Below are positions 35,020-44,155 of a DNA stretch of 64,000 nt, piece by piece. The translations under genes and the position numbers were made by a program. Each line of letters starts with the position of its first letter. The stretch's first letter is position 1. The notes below the pieces were generated by a model. It worked only from the letters and a program-made list of their open reading frames with translations, searched no databases and had not been told where the DNA came from. The DNA comes from Rhizobium sp. CCGE531 (lineage in GTDB: Bacteria; Pseudomonadota; Alphaproteobacteria; Rhizobiales; Rhizobiaceae), in the NCBI RefSeq assembly GCF_003627795.1, contig NZ_CP032685.1, positions 1,302,001 through 1,366,000 of the forward strand. The letters run 5' to 3'.

Positions 35020-36195
35020 TCACTCGCCCGCGGCAAGCTCGGGCGGCCTCTTTTCCCGCAAGGCCGTAGCCGCCATTGCATACCCCCCGCTCGCACCATC
35101 GATGAAATGCATATGGTCGCGCATGAGCGGGGTGGGCACGAAGCAGGTCATCAGGGCACTGTCCTGCCGGTGCAGCCCGAAGCGACAGACACCTTCGGCC
35201 TCGGCCTGCAGCAGACGCGCCTCGATGCGTGCGAGATGCGCGGCATCGACGTCGATGGTCATTTTCAACCCGTCGTCGAATTTGCGGAAATCGGAATTTG
35301 CGGCAAGGTCCCGCCGATAGATCTTGGCATCGAAGGTCGCGGTCCTGACGCCGAACTTGTCGAGAACCCAGACGAGGACGATCTGCGCATCGATGGCCAG
35401 CTTGCGCCACCAGCGATCGGCGGGGGCTGCCACGGCGCGCGCTTCGATATCCGCGCCGCCGAAGCTCAACACGGGCGTTGGGCCTTCGACCGGCACCGGA
35501 TGGCCGTCGCGGTTCTGCTCCGCGGAAATGGCGATGATGTCGGCGACAAGCCGCTGGAATCCTGCGTCGTTGCCGGCATCGCCGGGAATGGCGATGATGG
35601 AGACGATCTCGCCATTTTGCGCCTCGATCGGGTTCCAGCGACAGGAAAGGCCGGTCAGATCCGGTTCCACCTTTGCCGACAGCGCCTCGACGACGAAGTT
35701 CCCTGCCTTCATCTGCCTTTCCGCCCAACTCGTACCGCCACCGGAAAACATGGCATAGGAAACGTAGCTGCTCGGGTTGAAGCGGGCGACCCGCACGTCC
35801 AGGCCCTCGCCGCGGATCACCGTCATCGGTACCAGGGCCGTGCGCAGATCGAGTTGCAGTTCCTCCTTTACCCACGCCCGAACGGCCGCCAGCGCATGGC
35901 GCACCCGCTCCTCGCCCGACGGCGGGATCGCCACCAATGCGCCGTCGCCTCCGAAGGCGAAGGGATAGTCGCCTCTGTCCAATGCGTTGAGCACGGCGGA
36001 AATCACGCTGGCGCCCGCCATGTTGACGGATTTGTAATGGCCGGCGGCAATCGCCTTCGTCGAGCTGACGATATCGGCGACCGCGATCAGCCAGTCGTCC
36101 GGCAGCGGCTGATAATTGGCGCTGTCGGTCACGCCCTCGAAACGGGCAAAGCCCGTGAGCTTATGGAAGAAATCATCTTTGGATGGCTCGACCAT
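35020..36195 (-). CDS. DUF3095-family cyclase-like protein
   Basis: The 391-residue protein fits DUF3095: LIAVADIVSSTKAIAAGHYKSVNMAGA, then DYPFAFGGDGALVAIP. These two segments mimic the metal-binding Asp motif (ADIVSST) and the second Asp motif (GGDG) of class III nucleotide cyclases, and Pfam groups the family near them by fold. The C-terminal half has VLDKFGVRTATFDAKIYRRDLAANSDFRKFDDGLKM, a conserved block. No activity has been shown for this family as far as I know. The start has AGGGGGAA upstream. It is divergent from a methyltransferase gene. Its presence beside two true cyclases suggests a role in cyclic-nucleotide signalling. Confidence 0.85.
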   Translation of the reverse strand: MVEPSKDDFFHKLTGFARFEGVTDSANYQPLPDDWLIAVADIVSSTKAIAAGHYKSVNMAGASVISAVLNALDRGDYPFAFGGDGALVAIPPSGEERVRHALAAVRAWVKEELQLDLRTALVPMTVIRGEGLDVRVARFNPSSYVSYAMFSGGGTSWAERQMKAGNFVVEALSAKVEPDLTGLSCRWNPIEAQNGEIVSIIAIPGDAGNDAGFQRLVADIIAISAEQNRDGHPVPVEGPTPVLSFGGADIEARAVAAPADRWWRKLAIDAQIVLVWVLDKFGVRTATFDAKIYRRDLAANSDFRKFDDGLKMTIDVDAAHLARIEARLLQAEAEGVCRFGLHRQDSALMTCFVPTPLMRDHMHFIDGASGGYAMAATALREKRPPELAAGE

Positions 36196-36338
36196 GATAT
36201 TTCCCCCTTCACTGAGCGCCGCGACGATCTATCCCTACAGCAAATGCGCCGAAAAACCAGCGGGCGGTCGACGCCGCGACGCGGGCCGTGCTACTCCGGT
36301 CGAGAGAGGCACAAGACGCCAAGGATATTAGAAATACG

Positions 36339-36818
36339 ATGAGCCGCCTGGATAGTTTCATTCGCCGCCTGAGCGCGCAGCGCGACATCCTCAACGCCGT
36401 TGCCGACGAGGTCAGAGCGCTTGACGGTCCCGTGCTGGAACTGGGGCTCGGCAATGGCCGCACCTTCGACCACCTGCGCGAACTTTTCCCGGATCGCCGC
36501 ATCATCGCATTCGATCGGGCGGCCAATGCCTACGGCCCTTCCATGCCGTCGGCCGACAACCTCATCCTCGGTGAAATCAAGGATACGGCCAAGAGCTTCG
36601 TCGGCGCGAAGGCCTCTCTTGCCCACGCCGATATCGGCACCGGCTACGAGGACAAGGATGCGGTGACCTTGACCTGGCTGCCCGGGATCATGGTCGGCGT
36701 GCTCGTTTCAGGCGGGATCGCCGTCAGCGGCCTTCCTCTGGATCATCCAGATCTTCAAGCACTGCCCCTGCCCGCAACCGTCAAGGAAAGGCGCTATTTC
36801 ATCTATCGGCGTCGCTAA
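36339..36818 (+). CDS. Class I SAM-dependent methyltransferase-like protein
   Basis: The 159-residue protein begins SRLDSFIRRLSAQRDILNAV and has the SAM-binding motif I GPVLELGLGNGRTFDHLRELFPDRRIIAFDRA, followed by ILGEIKDT and a hydrophobic strand ending WLPGIMVGVLVSGGIAVSG. It is short for a Rossmann methyltransferase, so the substrate domain is minimal. The upstream part of its frame lacks support, so I start at the ATG of MSRLDS. It is the only plus-strand gene between 35020 and 39536. Confidence 0.75.
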   Translation: MSRLDSFIRRLSAQRDILNAVADEVRALDGPVLELGLGNGRTFDHLRELFPDRRIIAFDRAANAYGPSMPSADNLILGEIKDTAKSFVGAKASLAHADIGTGYEDKDAVTLTWLPGIMVGVLVSGGIAVSGLPLDHPDLQALPLPATVKERRYFIYRRR

Positions 36819-36851
36819 GGCATTTTCCAGGAAAAGTGAACTGCTCTGGTT

Positions 36852-37730
36852 TCAGCGCAGAAACAGAACATCGAACTGCTCGCCTTCGCTGGGCAGTTCG
36901 ACGACTTTCATGGTCTGCTCGCCATCTTCGAAAAATGCCAGACATTCGCCGTAGTGCCTGGCGAGATCGGCAATGAAAGCCTTGGCCTGATCCTTGCCGT
37001 AGAAGCTAGGGGTAAATTCCATATAGAGCGGCACCTTGCGCGCCATCAACGCCTGCATCGAGCGGCATGCGACCGGCTCATAGCCTTCGATATCCATCCA
37101 GATCAGGCCGATATCGGCGGGATCGATGCCGGCCTGCTGCAGAATGTCGGGAACGGGCAGGACGGGAACCGAGATTTTCTCGTCGGTTGCGCTTTGGCGC
37201 AATGCGCTGCTTTTGCCGTGATTCTTGTGATTGAGATAAAAGTCGAGCTGCCCGCCGCGATCGCCGGCGGCGCAGTTGACCGCGGTTACCATCCCCTGCA
37301 GGCCGTTGTCGGCAATGTTGATCGCCAGCAGCCGGAAATTGCGCGGGTCCGGCTCGACGCTGACAATGCGGTCATAAGCGCCGCTGAGGGCGAAATAGCA
37401 GGTTTGCGTGCCGATATTGCCACCGAGTTCCAGAAGAACAGAGCCCTTGCGCACCAGGCCGCGCTCGCGCAGCACGCTCAGCAGCCGGTCGACATGATCG
37501 CGCTCGAAATGCCCTTTGCGAAACACCTTGCGGCCGATGTAATCGGCCGGCGAGAAGCTCAGGACATGGTCGCCGCAGTCCACCGTCATCGTCTTGACGC
37601 GCGGGCCGAGCGCGCTGACGAGGATGTCCCGGCCCAGGCGCGTGTCGAACAGGCGGGTGGCGATCGCATCCCGTTTCCTGCGAAATGCGCGGCGCCAGTA
37701 TTTTCTTGTCAGCATCTTGCGGTCGAACAT
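36852..37730 (-). CDS. FkbM-family methyltransferase
   Basis: The protein of about 292 residues has the FkbM layout: VLLELGGNIGTQTCYFALSGAYDRIVSVEPDPRNFRLLAINIADNGL (SAM motifs I and II) and IGLIWMDIEGYEPVACRSMQALM. The family methylates hydroxyl groups of sugars, polyketides and lipids, so it fits a glycan-modifying locus. The N-terminus is basic (RKYWRRAFRRKRDAIATRLF), which may bind the membrane surface. I chose the ATG of MFDRK because AGGGA lies eight bases upstream; ATG codons 9 and 36 bases earlier cannot be excluded. Confidence 0.82.
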   Translation of the reverse strand: MFDRKMLTRKYWRRAFRRKRDAIATRLFDTRLGRDILVSALGPRVKTMTVDCGDHVLSFSPADYIGRKVFRKGHFERDHVDRLLSVLRERGLVRKGSVLLELGGNIGTQTCYFALSGAYDRIVSVEPDPRNFRLLAINIADNGLQGMVTAVNCAAGDRGGQLDFYLNHKNHGKSSALRQSATDEKISVPVLPVPDILQQAGIDPADIGLIWMDIEGYEPVACRSMQALMARKVPLYMEFTPSFYGKDQAKAFIADLARHYGECLAFFEDGEQTMKVVELPSEGEQFDVLFLR

Positions 37731-37811
37731 GCCGAGCATCCCTACACCAGGGCCGTCCCGTTGCAAACGGAGAACATCGGCTGATGCGCTGCCGGCGCCC
37801 TGTCCGGGACA

Positions 37812-39536
37812 TCAGGCAAAGCGGCTGCTCGTTTCCTTCGAAACGATATAGACCCGCAGGGGCTCGCCGCGGCCTCGAACGGCAATCTCGCGGCTTTCGA
37901 TGCCTTCCATATCGACCTCTGAAAGCCGGGCCACCGGCTCGGAAAAGACGAGCGCGCTGTTGAATTCCTTGGCGGCGCTTTCCAGGCGGCTGGCGACATT
38001 GACTGTGTCGCCGATCGCCGTCACGTTCTTGACGCTGCCATATCCCATCGAACCGACCACGGCCGAGCCGCTGTGAAGGCCGATGGCGATTTCAAGCGGA
38101 GCGGCCAGCTCGTCGGCCAATTCCGCGCTGAGCTTGTCGATCTCCTGAACGATCGCGGCCGCGGCCTTCAATGCCTGCCGGTTTGCCTCCTTCGGTGTGG
38201 TGCGCAGGCCGAAGAGCGCCATGGCGCCATCGCCGATGAACTTGTCCATACGGCCGCCATTCTCCTCGATGATGCGGCCGACGATGGCGAAATAGCGGTT
38301 GAGCAGGAAGACGATGTCGAAGGGCAGGCGCGATTCCGTCAGCGAGGTGAAATGGCGCAGATCGCAGAAGAAGACGACGATCTCGCGCTCGCGGCCGGGG
38401 CTGGCGGTCTGGCTATAGACGGGGATCGTCGCCTCGGCCATCGGCGTCAGGAGCGGGAGGACGCTGACATTGCCGGTCGGGCGCAGCTGGCAGGCAAGCC
38501 TGACATCCGGCGTGGCACCGATCCGGTTCAAGGTCTTCTGTTCCAGCGGCTCCGGCAGCGGCAGGTTTTCCGCGCCCTCGATGATCTGGACACGGCAGGT
38601 GGAGCACTGGCCCTTGCCGCCGCAAACCGAGTAATGCGGGATGCCGCCAAGGCGGCTCGCTTCGAGCACGCTGAAGCCGCGCGGCGCGTGCACGACCTCG
38701 CCGCCCGCATAGCGGATGGCGACCTGATATTGCCGCTCGCGCAATCTGCGATGCGCACGAAAGCCGAAGAGAGCGACGATCGACAGGCTGAAGGCGCCAT
38801 AGAACCCGGCGCGATAGGGCCATAGAGTCTCGGCCATCTGGCTGCCCGGCACCGATCCCTTCTCGCCATAGCTTCGCACGTCGCTATAGTAGCCGCCTTT
38901 GTAGCCGCGTTCATCTTCCTGGGCAGCCTCGTGCGTCACGGCCTTGCCCATTGCGGCAAAGCCGAGCAGGGCAAGAACCGGCAGAACGATGGCGAACGAC
39001 AGTATCACGGGCGCGATCGCCATGTACCAGGCACGATAGCGCAGCCAGAAATGAACACCGATGCAGCCATGAAGCCAAACGATCAGAAGCACCAATGACT
39101 GGCGCACACCGTTGACCGGCGACGTAACCCACAGACTGTGCACGATCGCGCGGTAGGTGTCGTGATAGCCGTAAATCTCATGCACGATTCGGGTGCCGAC
39201 GATGTGATCGATCAGGAGCAGCGGCACCAGCAGGCCCGTGACGATCTGGAAGGCCTCGCCGGCGGGCATGACGAGCGTGCGGCGCCTGTAAAGCATCCGC
39301 AGCACGAGCAGAATATGGACGATCAGCGCTCCATAAAGAAGCACGGTTCCCACGGGGTTGCGCCAGACCGCCATGAACCAATGTTGCGCGTGTTCGGCCA
39401 CCCCGAGCGAAATCAACCCGAGGGCATGATTGGCCAGATGCATGATCACGAAGGCGAATACGATCAAACCGGAGCCAAGGCGCAGCTTTCGCACAAGGCG
39501 ATCGGACATGATTGGCTTTCTTGCCTCGATGGTCAT
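37812..39536 (-). CDS. cyaC: Membrane adenylate cyclase with diheme-like anchor and 2Fe-2S ferredoxin domain (CyaC-like)
   Basis: The 574-residue protein has six membrane helices (about 20-265) with paired histidines (HLANHALG, LLIDHIVGTRIVHE, WLHGCIGVHF), as in succinate dehydrogenase-type heme-b anchors. A plant-type ferredoxin domain (about 275-365) follows with Cys305, Cys311, Cys314 and Cys349. A full class III cyclase domain ends the protein: VVFFCDLRHFTSLT (Asp392), MDKFIGDGAMALFG (Lys432, Asp436) and GDTVNVASRLES (Asn513, Arg517). All catalytic residues are kept. S. meliloti CyaC is described as a quinone-responsive cyclase with a diheme anchor; this protein matches that design, and the ferredoxin domain would add a redox input. 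Start choice among ATG 39536, ATG 39509 and GTG 39563 is uncertain. Confidence 0.88.
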   Translation of the reverse strand: MTIEARKPIMSDRLVRKLRLGSGLIVFAFVIMHLANHALGLISLGVAEHAQHWFMAVWRNPVGTVLLYGALIVHILLVLRMLYRRRTLVMPAGEAFQIVTGLLVPLLLIDHIVGTRIVHEIYGYHDTYRAIVHSLWVTSPVNGVRQSLVLLIVWLHGCIGVHFWLRYRAWYMAIAPVILSFAIVLPVLALLGFAAMGKAVTHEAAQEDERGYKGGYYSDVRSYGEKGSVPGSQMAETLWPYRAGFYGAFSLSIVALFGFRAHRRLRERQYQVAIRYAGGEVVHAPRGFSVLEASRLGGIPHYSVCGGKGQCSTCRVQIIEGAENLPLPEPLEQKTLNRIGATPDVRLACQLRPTGNVSVLPLLTPMAEATIPVYSQTASPGREREIVVFFCDLRHFTSLTESRLPFDIVFLLNRYFAIVGRIIEENGGRMDKFIGDGAMALFGLRTTPKEANRQALKAAAAIVQEIDKLSAELADELAAPLEIAIGLHSGSAVVGSMGYGSVKNVTAIGDTVNVASRLESAAKEFNSALVFSEPVARLSEVDMEGIESREIAVRGRGEPLRVYIVSKETSSRFA

Positions 39537-39736
39537 CAAACCCAATGTATATTGCCCGTTCACAACAGGTGAGAAAACGGCTATCGCCTATTCATCTAGC
39601 CGCAACGCCGCACACTGTCGAGGATGCGGCTTTTTGAAGCAGGGACCTTATTGTCACGCAACCGGTCGGAATTCGGGCAATCCTCTCACAATTCGGGCTC
39701 GTACCATCACTTAATCGTCAACCACGCGCCGGCAGC

Positions 39737-40834
39737 ATGAAGATCGTCTTTTACGCCCCCTTGAAATCTCCCGGCCACCCGGTCCCTTCGGGCGACCGGC
39801 TGATGGCGCGCCAGATCATCGCGGCGTTGGAGATGGCAGGACATCAGGTTGAGGTCGCTTCCGAATTGCGAAGCTTCACGCCGACGCCGGAAGCCGCCCC
39901 ACGCATGGAGATTGCCCGGCAGGCGGAGGGCGAAGTGGCTCGCCTGGTCGAGCGCTGGCAGGACGAGACGGCGCCCGACCTGTGGTTCACTTACCACCCC
40001 TATTACAAGACCCCCGATCTCATCGGCCCGTCGATCGTGAGAAGGTTCGGCATTCCCTACGTCACGGCCGAGGCATCCTATTCCCGCCGCCATGATGAAA
40101 GCGGCTGGGGTAAAAACCAGCGCCTCATCGCCGACGCCGTACGGCTTGCCGCCGTCAATCTGTGCTTTACCAAAAGGGACCGGATCGGCCTTGAGGATGC
40201 GATCCCGGACGGCCGCTACGAGCGCTTCCTGCCCTTCATCGATGCCGCGCCCTTTGTCCGCTCGTCCCCGGATCCGCGGCGGCTGATCACCGTGGCAATG
40301 CTGCGCAAGGGCGATAAGTTCGACAGCTACAGCATGCTGGCCAAAGCGCTCGATCTCATCCGCGATCGGGATTGGACCCTCACCATCATCGGCGATGGAC
40401 CGATGCGGGCCGAGGTAAGGTCGCTGTTTTCCACCTTCGACGAAAGCCGGATAGAGTGGCTCGGGCAACGGTCCACCGCGGAGATCGCTGAGGAGCTTGC
40501 GACCGCCGGCCTCTATGTCTGGCCCGGTTGCAACGAGGCTTATGGCCTCGCCTATCTCGAGGCGCAGGCGGCAGGCCTCCCCGTGATCGCGCAGGCGACG
40601 GCCGGCGTGCCGGAAGTGGCGATGGCGGGCAAAACCGGATTGCTGACGCCGGAGGGCGATCTGGAGGCCTATGCCGATGCGATTTCGCGGCTTCTCGGCG
40701 ATCAGCATCAGCGACAGGCCATGGCGGACGCCGCCTACAGCTTCGTTCATCAGGAGCGTTCCTTGAGCGCCGCATCGAAGCGGCTCGAAACCATTCTTCG
40801 AAACTATCTGGGAGACACTCATTATGAACGATAG
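39737..40834 (+). CDS. Glycosyltransferase family 4
   Basis: The 365-residue GT-B enzyme has N-terminal KIVFYAPLKSPGHPVPSGDRLMARQIIAALEMAGH, a middle linker with SPDPRRLITVAMLRKGDKFDSYSMLAKALDLI, and the donor site GCNEAYGLAYLEAQAAGLPVIAQATAGVPEV with the E-x7-E motif. Its end overlaps the deacetylase gene by 11 bases. It is divergent from the CyaC-like gene across a 200-bp region. The two-gene unit looks like a sugar transferase plus a sugar-modifying enzyme. Confidence 0.9.
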   Translation: MKIVFYAPLKSPGHPVPSGDRLMARQIIAALEMAGHQVEVASELRSFTPTPEAAPRMEIARQAEGEVARLVERWQDETAPDLWFTYHPYYKTPDLIGPSIVRRFGIPYVTAEASYSRRHDESGWGKNQRLIADAVRLAAVNLCFTKRDRIGLEDAIPDGRYERFLPFIDAAPFVRSSPDPRRLITVAMLRKGDKFDSYSMLAKALDLIRDRDWTLTIIGDGPMRAEVRSLFSTFDESRIEWLGQRSTAEIAEELATAGLYVWPGCNEAYGLAYLEAQAAGLPVIAQATAGVPEVAMAGKTGLLTPEGDLEAYADAISRLLGDQHQRQAMADAAYSFVHQERSLSAASKRLETILRNYLGDTHYER

Positions 40835-41570
40835 AGCCGAGTGGCAGCCCCTGCGCGACGAGTTGCGGCGCTGGAGCGCGGCCGGGCGAACGGCGAAGCT
40901 ATGGTTCCGCGACGACGACGCCATCGAGCCGACCCCTGCCCTCGATCGACTTCTATCGCTTTCCAATCGGTTCGACGTGCCCATGGCACTCGCGATCATT
41001 CCGGGGCCAACGGGCAAGCCTCTGGCCGAACGGCTGGCGGGCGATAGCCGCATCACGGCGACAGTGCATGGCTGGACGCATCAGAACTATGCTCCTGATG
41101 ACACCAAGAAGCAGGAGCTCGGCCTGCATCGGCCAAAGGCTGTCGTGCTTGATGAGCTTCATCGCGGCTTCGACAAGCTGCAAGCCCTTTATCCCGCGCA
41201 GTTCGTCCCGCTGCTGGTGCCGCCGTGGAACCGGATCGACGATGGGCTGCTGCCGCATCTCGAACCCTTCGGCTATCGTGCTGTCTCGGTCTTCGGGCTG
41301 GCTAAACAGGCACCTATTGGCTTGGTCAACACGCATATCGACATCATGAGATGGCACGGTGTGCGTGGAGGCTTGCCGCATGCTGAAGTGATCGGGCGCC
41401 TCGTGGAAGAACTCCAGAACCGCTTCGATGGCAATGACGAGCCGATCGGCGTGATGACCCACCATCTCGTCCACGATGATCTCGCCTGGGATTTCGTCAC
41501 GGCACTGTTTGCGGAAACGGCCGGCCATGCCGCCATCGAATGGCGGCCGGTCGGCAATTTCATCCACTAG
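40824..41570 (+). CDS. Polysaccharide deacetylase-like (NodB fold) protein
   Basis: The 248-residue protein shows the WFRDDDA motif (Asp30-Asp32) near the N-terminus and TVHGWTHQNY with His82 and His86. These correspond to the catalytic Asp and metal ligands of carbohydrate esterase family 4-like proteins. PPWNR and the late MTHHLVHDD motif also fit. No signal peptide is present, so it acts in the cytoplasm, probably on a lipid-linked or nucleotide-linked sugar made by the overlapping glycosyltransferase. Its TAG stop touches the left end of the insertion-sequence block, so the native C-terminus may have been trimmed. Confidence 0.82.
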   Translation: MNDRAEWQPLRDELRRWSAAGRTAKLWFRDDDAIEPTPALDRLLSLSNRFDVPMALAIIPGPTGKPLAERLAGDSRITATVHGWTHQNYAPDDTKKQELGLHRPKAVVLDELHRGFDKLQALYPAQFVPLLVPPWNRIDDGLLPHLEPFGYRAVSVFGLAKQAPIGLVNTHIDIMRWHGVRGGLPHAEVIGRLVEELQNRFDGNDEPIGVMTHHLVHDDLAWDFVTALFAETAGHAAIEWRPVGNFIH

Positions 41571-41705
41571 AGCGCTTCTGATTATGTTTGAATCGTGGAT
41601 TCGAACTAAGCCGCTGATCGCGGCGATTTGAGGCAGGCTTTGACGAGAGCGCCCTGACTGAGAGGATGGTTGTGTTGCAACCCACCCTTCAGACAGGAGG
41701 CCCCG

Positions 41706-42569
41706 ATGGCTGAGATGAGCCCTCTTCGCCGCCGGATGATTGAGGACATGACGGTCCGCAATTTGTCCCCGGCGACCCAACGATCCTACATCAGTGCAGT
41801 CCGGAAGTTCAGCCGCTATTTCGCCCGATCGCCTGATCGGCTCGATCTTGACGATATTCGTAGCTTCCAGGTTTACCTCGTCTCAACCGGGATATCCTGG
41901 GCATCGTTGAACCAGATTGTATGCGCTCTTCGGTTTTTCTATGGGATCACTCTGGGTCAGGACGATGTCCCCGAGCGGATCCCGTACGCGCGCGAGCCAC
42001 GGAAACTTCCTGTTATTCTGTCGGCGGACGAAGTGGTGCAATTTCTTGAGGCCGTCTCCAGTCTGAAGGCGCGCGTGGCGCTGACTACGGCTTATGCTGC
42101 TGGCCTCAGGGTCGGTGAGGTCTGCGGACTGAAGGTCGAGGATGTCGACAGCTCCCGCATGGTGATGCATGTTCGCCATGGTAAAGGCGCCAAAGCCCGA
42201 TACGTTATGCTGTCGACAGAACTGCTCGGCATCCTGCGCAGCTATTGGCGTCTATCGCGCCCCACGGCATTCCTTTTTCCAGGGCGTGATGCCGACAAAC
42301 CGATCGAACCGACAGTCTTGAATGCCGCTTGCCGATCGGCGGTTGCCGCAACGGGTCTTTCAAAACGCGTCACCGTTCATACGTTGCGGCATTCCTTTGC
42401 CACTCACCTACTGGAGAATGGCACTGACATCCGGATCATCCAGGTCCTGCTCGGCCATGCCCATCTGTCGAGCACGGCACACTATACGCAGGTTTCCACC
42501 GACACGATCCGATCAACAGCCAGCCCACTTGATCTGTTGCAGCTGGAGGTGACGCCGCCGGGATCGTAA
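41706..42569 (+). CDS. Tyrosine recombinase-like protein of the IS91-type element
   Basis: The 287-residue integrase-fold protein has the SAM-like N-terminal domain (RNLSPATQRSYISAVRKFSRYF) and the catalytic domain with Arg in AAGLRVGEVCGL, HTLRHSFATHLLENG (H-x-x-R), LLGHAHLSSTAHYTQV (His and Tyr). All residues of the R-H-R-H-Y set appear present. A GGAGG lies before the ATG. It precedes the HUH transposase by 5 bp, and such pairs occur in IS91-family elements, where the recombinase may resolve intermediates. Confidence 0.9.
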   Translation: MAEMSPLRRRMIEDMTVRNLSPATQRSYISAVRKFSRYFARSPDRLDLDDIRSFQVYLVSTGISWASLNQIVCALRFFYGITLGQDDVPERIPYAREPRKLPVILSADEVVQFLEAVSSLKARVALTTAYAAGLRVGEVCGLKVEDVDSSRMVMHVRHGKGAKARYVMLSTELLGILRSYWRLSRPTAFLFPGRDADKPIEPTVLNAACRSAVAATGLSKRVTVHTLRHSFATHLLENGTDIRIIQVLLGHAHLSSTAHYTQVSTDTIRSTASPLDLLQLEVTPPGS

Positions 42570-42574
42570 ATCGG

Positions 42575-43762
42575 TTGCGCCCGACCTTCGAAGTCGCCGA
42601 CATCTTCCGGCGACATGGGGACTCTTATAGGTGGGAGAACGTCGGTCATCTTGGCCGCGGCGAACGACGCGTCATGGGCGCGATAGAAGCTTGCCGGACA
42701 CCCAGGCTCGGGGGTCACGTCGATGCCTGCGACGAGTGCGGCAAGACCCGCATCTCTTACAATTCCTGCCGTAACCGCCACTGCCCGAAGTGTCAGGGCG
42801 CGGCTCGCAAGGAGTGGGTCGACGCACGCGTCGCCGATCTCTTGCCAGTCCCATACTTCCATGTGGTCTTCACGCTACCGCGTGGCGTCGCCGAGATCGC
42901 CTTCCAGAACAAGGCGGTCGTCTATGCATTGCTGATGCGGATCTCAGCCGAGACGCTGCAGACCATCGCGGCCAACCCCAAATGGCTGGGCGCCGAGATC
43001 GGCGTCACCGCCGTCCTTCACACTTGGGGCCAGGCGATGACCCACCATCCCCATGCCCATTGTCTCGTGCCGGGCGGCGGTCTTTCACCAGACAGATCAA
43101 GGTGGGTCGCGTGCCGACCGGGCTTCTTTCTACCCGTTCGGGTGTTGTCACGCCTGTTTCGGCGACTCTTTCTGACCGCCCTCGCTGAAGCTTTCGCCCA
43201 AGGTGAGCTGCACTTCGTCAACGAACTCGCTCATCTCAACGACGACAACACATTCACCTGCCATCTCTCGCGCGCTCGCAGCATCGAATGGGTCGTCTAT
43301 GCCAAGCCGCCCTTCGGTGGGCCGGACCAGGTGCTTGCCTATCTCGGCCGCTACACCCATCGTGTCGCTATCGCAAACAGCCGTATCGTTCATGCCGATG
43401 GCGACCACGTCGCCTTCCGATGGAAGGATTATCGTGGCAATGGTCGCGACCGTGACAAGATCATGCGCCTTCGTCCCTACGAGTTCATTCGGCGCTTTCT
43501 CCTTCATGTAATTCCGGATGGTTTCCACCGCATGCGCCACTTCGGCTTTCTCGCCAATTGTCATCGGCGGGATCGTATCAGTCTCTGCAGAAGCCTCCTC
43601 GGCCAGCCATCACCAACAGGCGGGCAACCCCATTCAGCCAAATCGCAGCAAACGCACTCCTACGAATGCCCCGACTGCCGGCGCCCCATGCGTAGGACAG
43701 GCGTCAACGTTGCACCAGTTGCGCCCCTCCGACCTTCATCCTTCCGGTGCGATACATCATGA
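42575..43762 (+). CDS. IS91-family HUH (Y1/Y2) transposase
   Basis: The 395-residue protein has the N-terminal zinc-binding region (CDECGKTRISYNSCRNRHCPKC), the HUH motif in MTHHPHAHCLVPGGG, and YLGRYTHRVAIANSRI with the nucleophile Tyr region. These support rolling-circle transposition. The listed start is TTG; an ATG-less start is common here, and the true start could be the TTG or a nearby codon. The end shows a zinc-finger-like YECPDCRRPM. Confidence 0.9.
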   Translation: MRPTFEVADIFRRHGDSYRWENVGHLGRGERRVMGAIEACRTPRLGGHVDACDECGKTRISYNSCRNRHCPKCQGAARKEWVDARVADLLPVPYFHVVFTLPRGVAEIAFQNKAVVYALLMRISAETLQTIAANPKWLGAEIGVTAVLHTWGQAMTHHPHAHCLVPGGGLSPDRSRWVACRPGFFLPVRVLSRLFRRLFLTALAEAFAQGELHFVNELAHLNDDNTFTCHLSRARSIEWVVYAKPPFGGPDQVLAYLGRYTHRVAIANSRIVHADGDHVAFRWKDYRGNGRDRDKIMRLRPYEFIRRFLLHVIPDGFHRMRHFGFLANCHRRDRISLCRSLLGQPSPTGGQPHSAKSQQTHSYECPDCRRPMRRTGVNVAPVAPLRPSSFRCDTS

Positions 43763-44155
43763 CGCCCGACAATCCGCGCCACGTTATACGACCACAGACC
43801 CAGCGCATCTCCAGCGTGCGATATCGCTTGACCTTAGCCAGGTCAAAAGACCGCCGGTACCGACCCATTTCGCAAATAGATCCCCGAAACGTACGGCAAA
43901 CCGCTCCTGAAAGCGTACATTCGACCTATCTTCCCGATGGACCGGCCGTGGCTAAATTGTTCCCGGTACCGCTCCGGCGGGCGTGCTCTAAAATTCCCCA
44001 TAGCAGCGTCAAACTACCCGCGCCTTAGTTCAATCCGGCTTACATGAGGTCGCCCGAATTCGCCGGACCGCCTGATGCGCCCTCAAATAACCCTCCAGAT
44101 TCCCTTTTGGGTTCGAATGTGATTCAAGATGTTGGCTGAGAGGAGGTCAGCATCG

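Larger units (their letters stand above)
41607..44110. mobile_element. IS91-family element (rolling-circle type)
   Basis: It carries a tyrosine-recombinase-like gene and an HUH transposase gene in the order usual for one IS91 subgroup. The right border is placed before GTTC (44111-44114), the type of target tetranucleotide used by IS91, and the left border after GGATTCGAAC. IS91 elements do not make target duplications. Borders are inferred, not proved. The 43763-44110 end is noncoding and would hold the replication origin (ori-IS). Confidence 0.65.
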
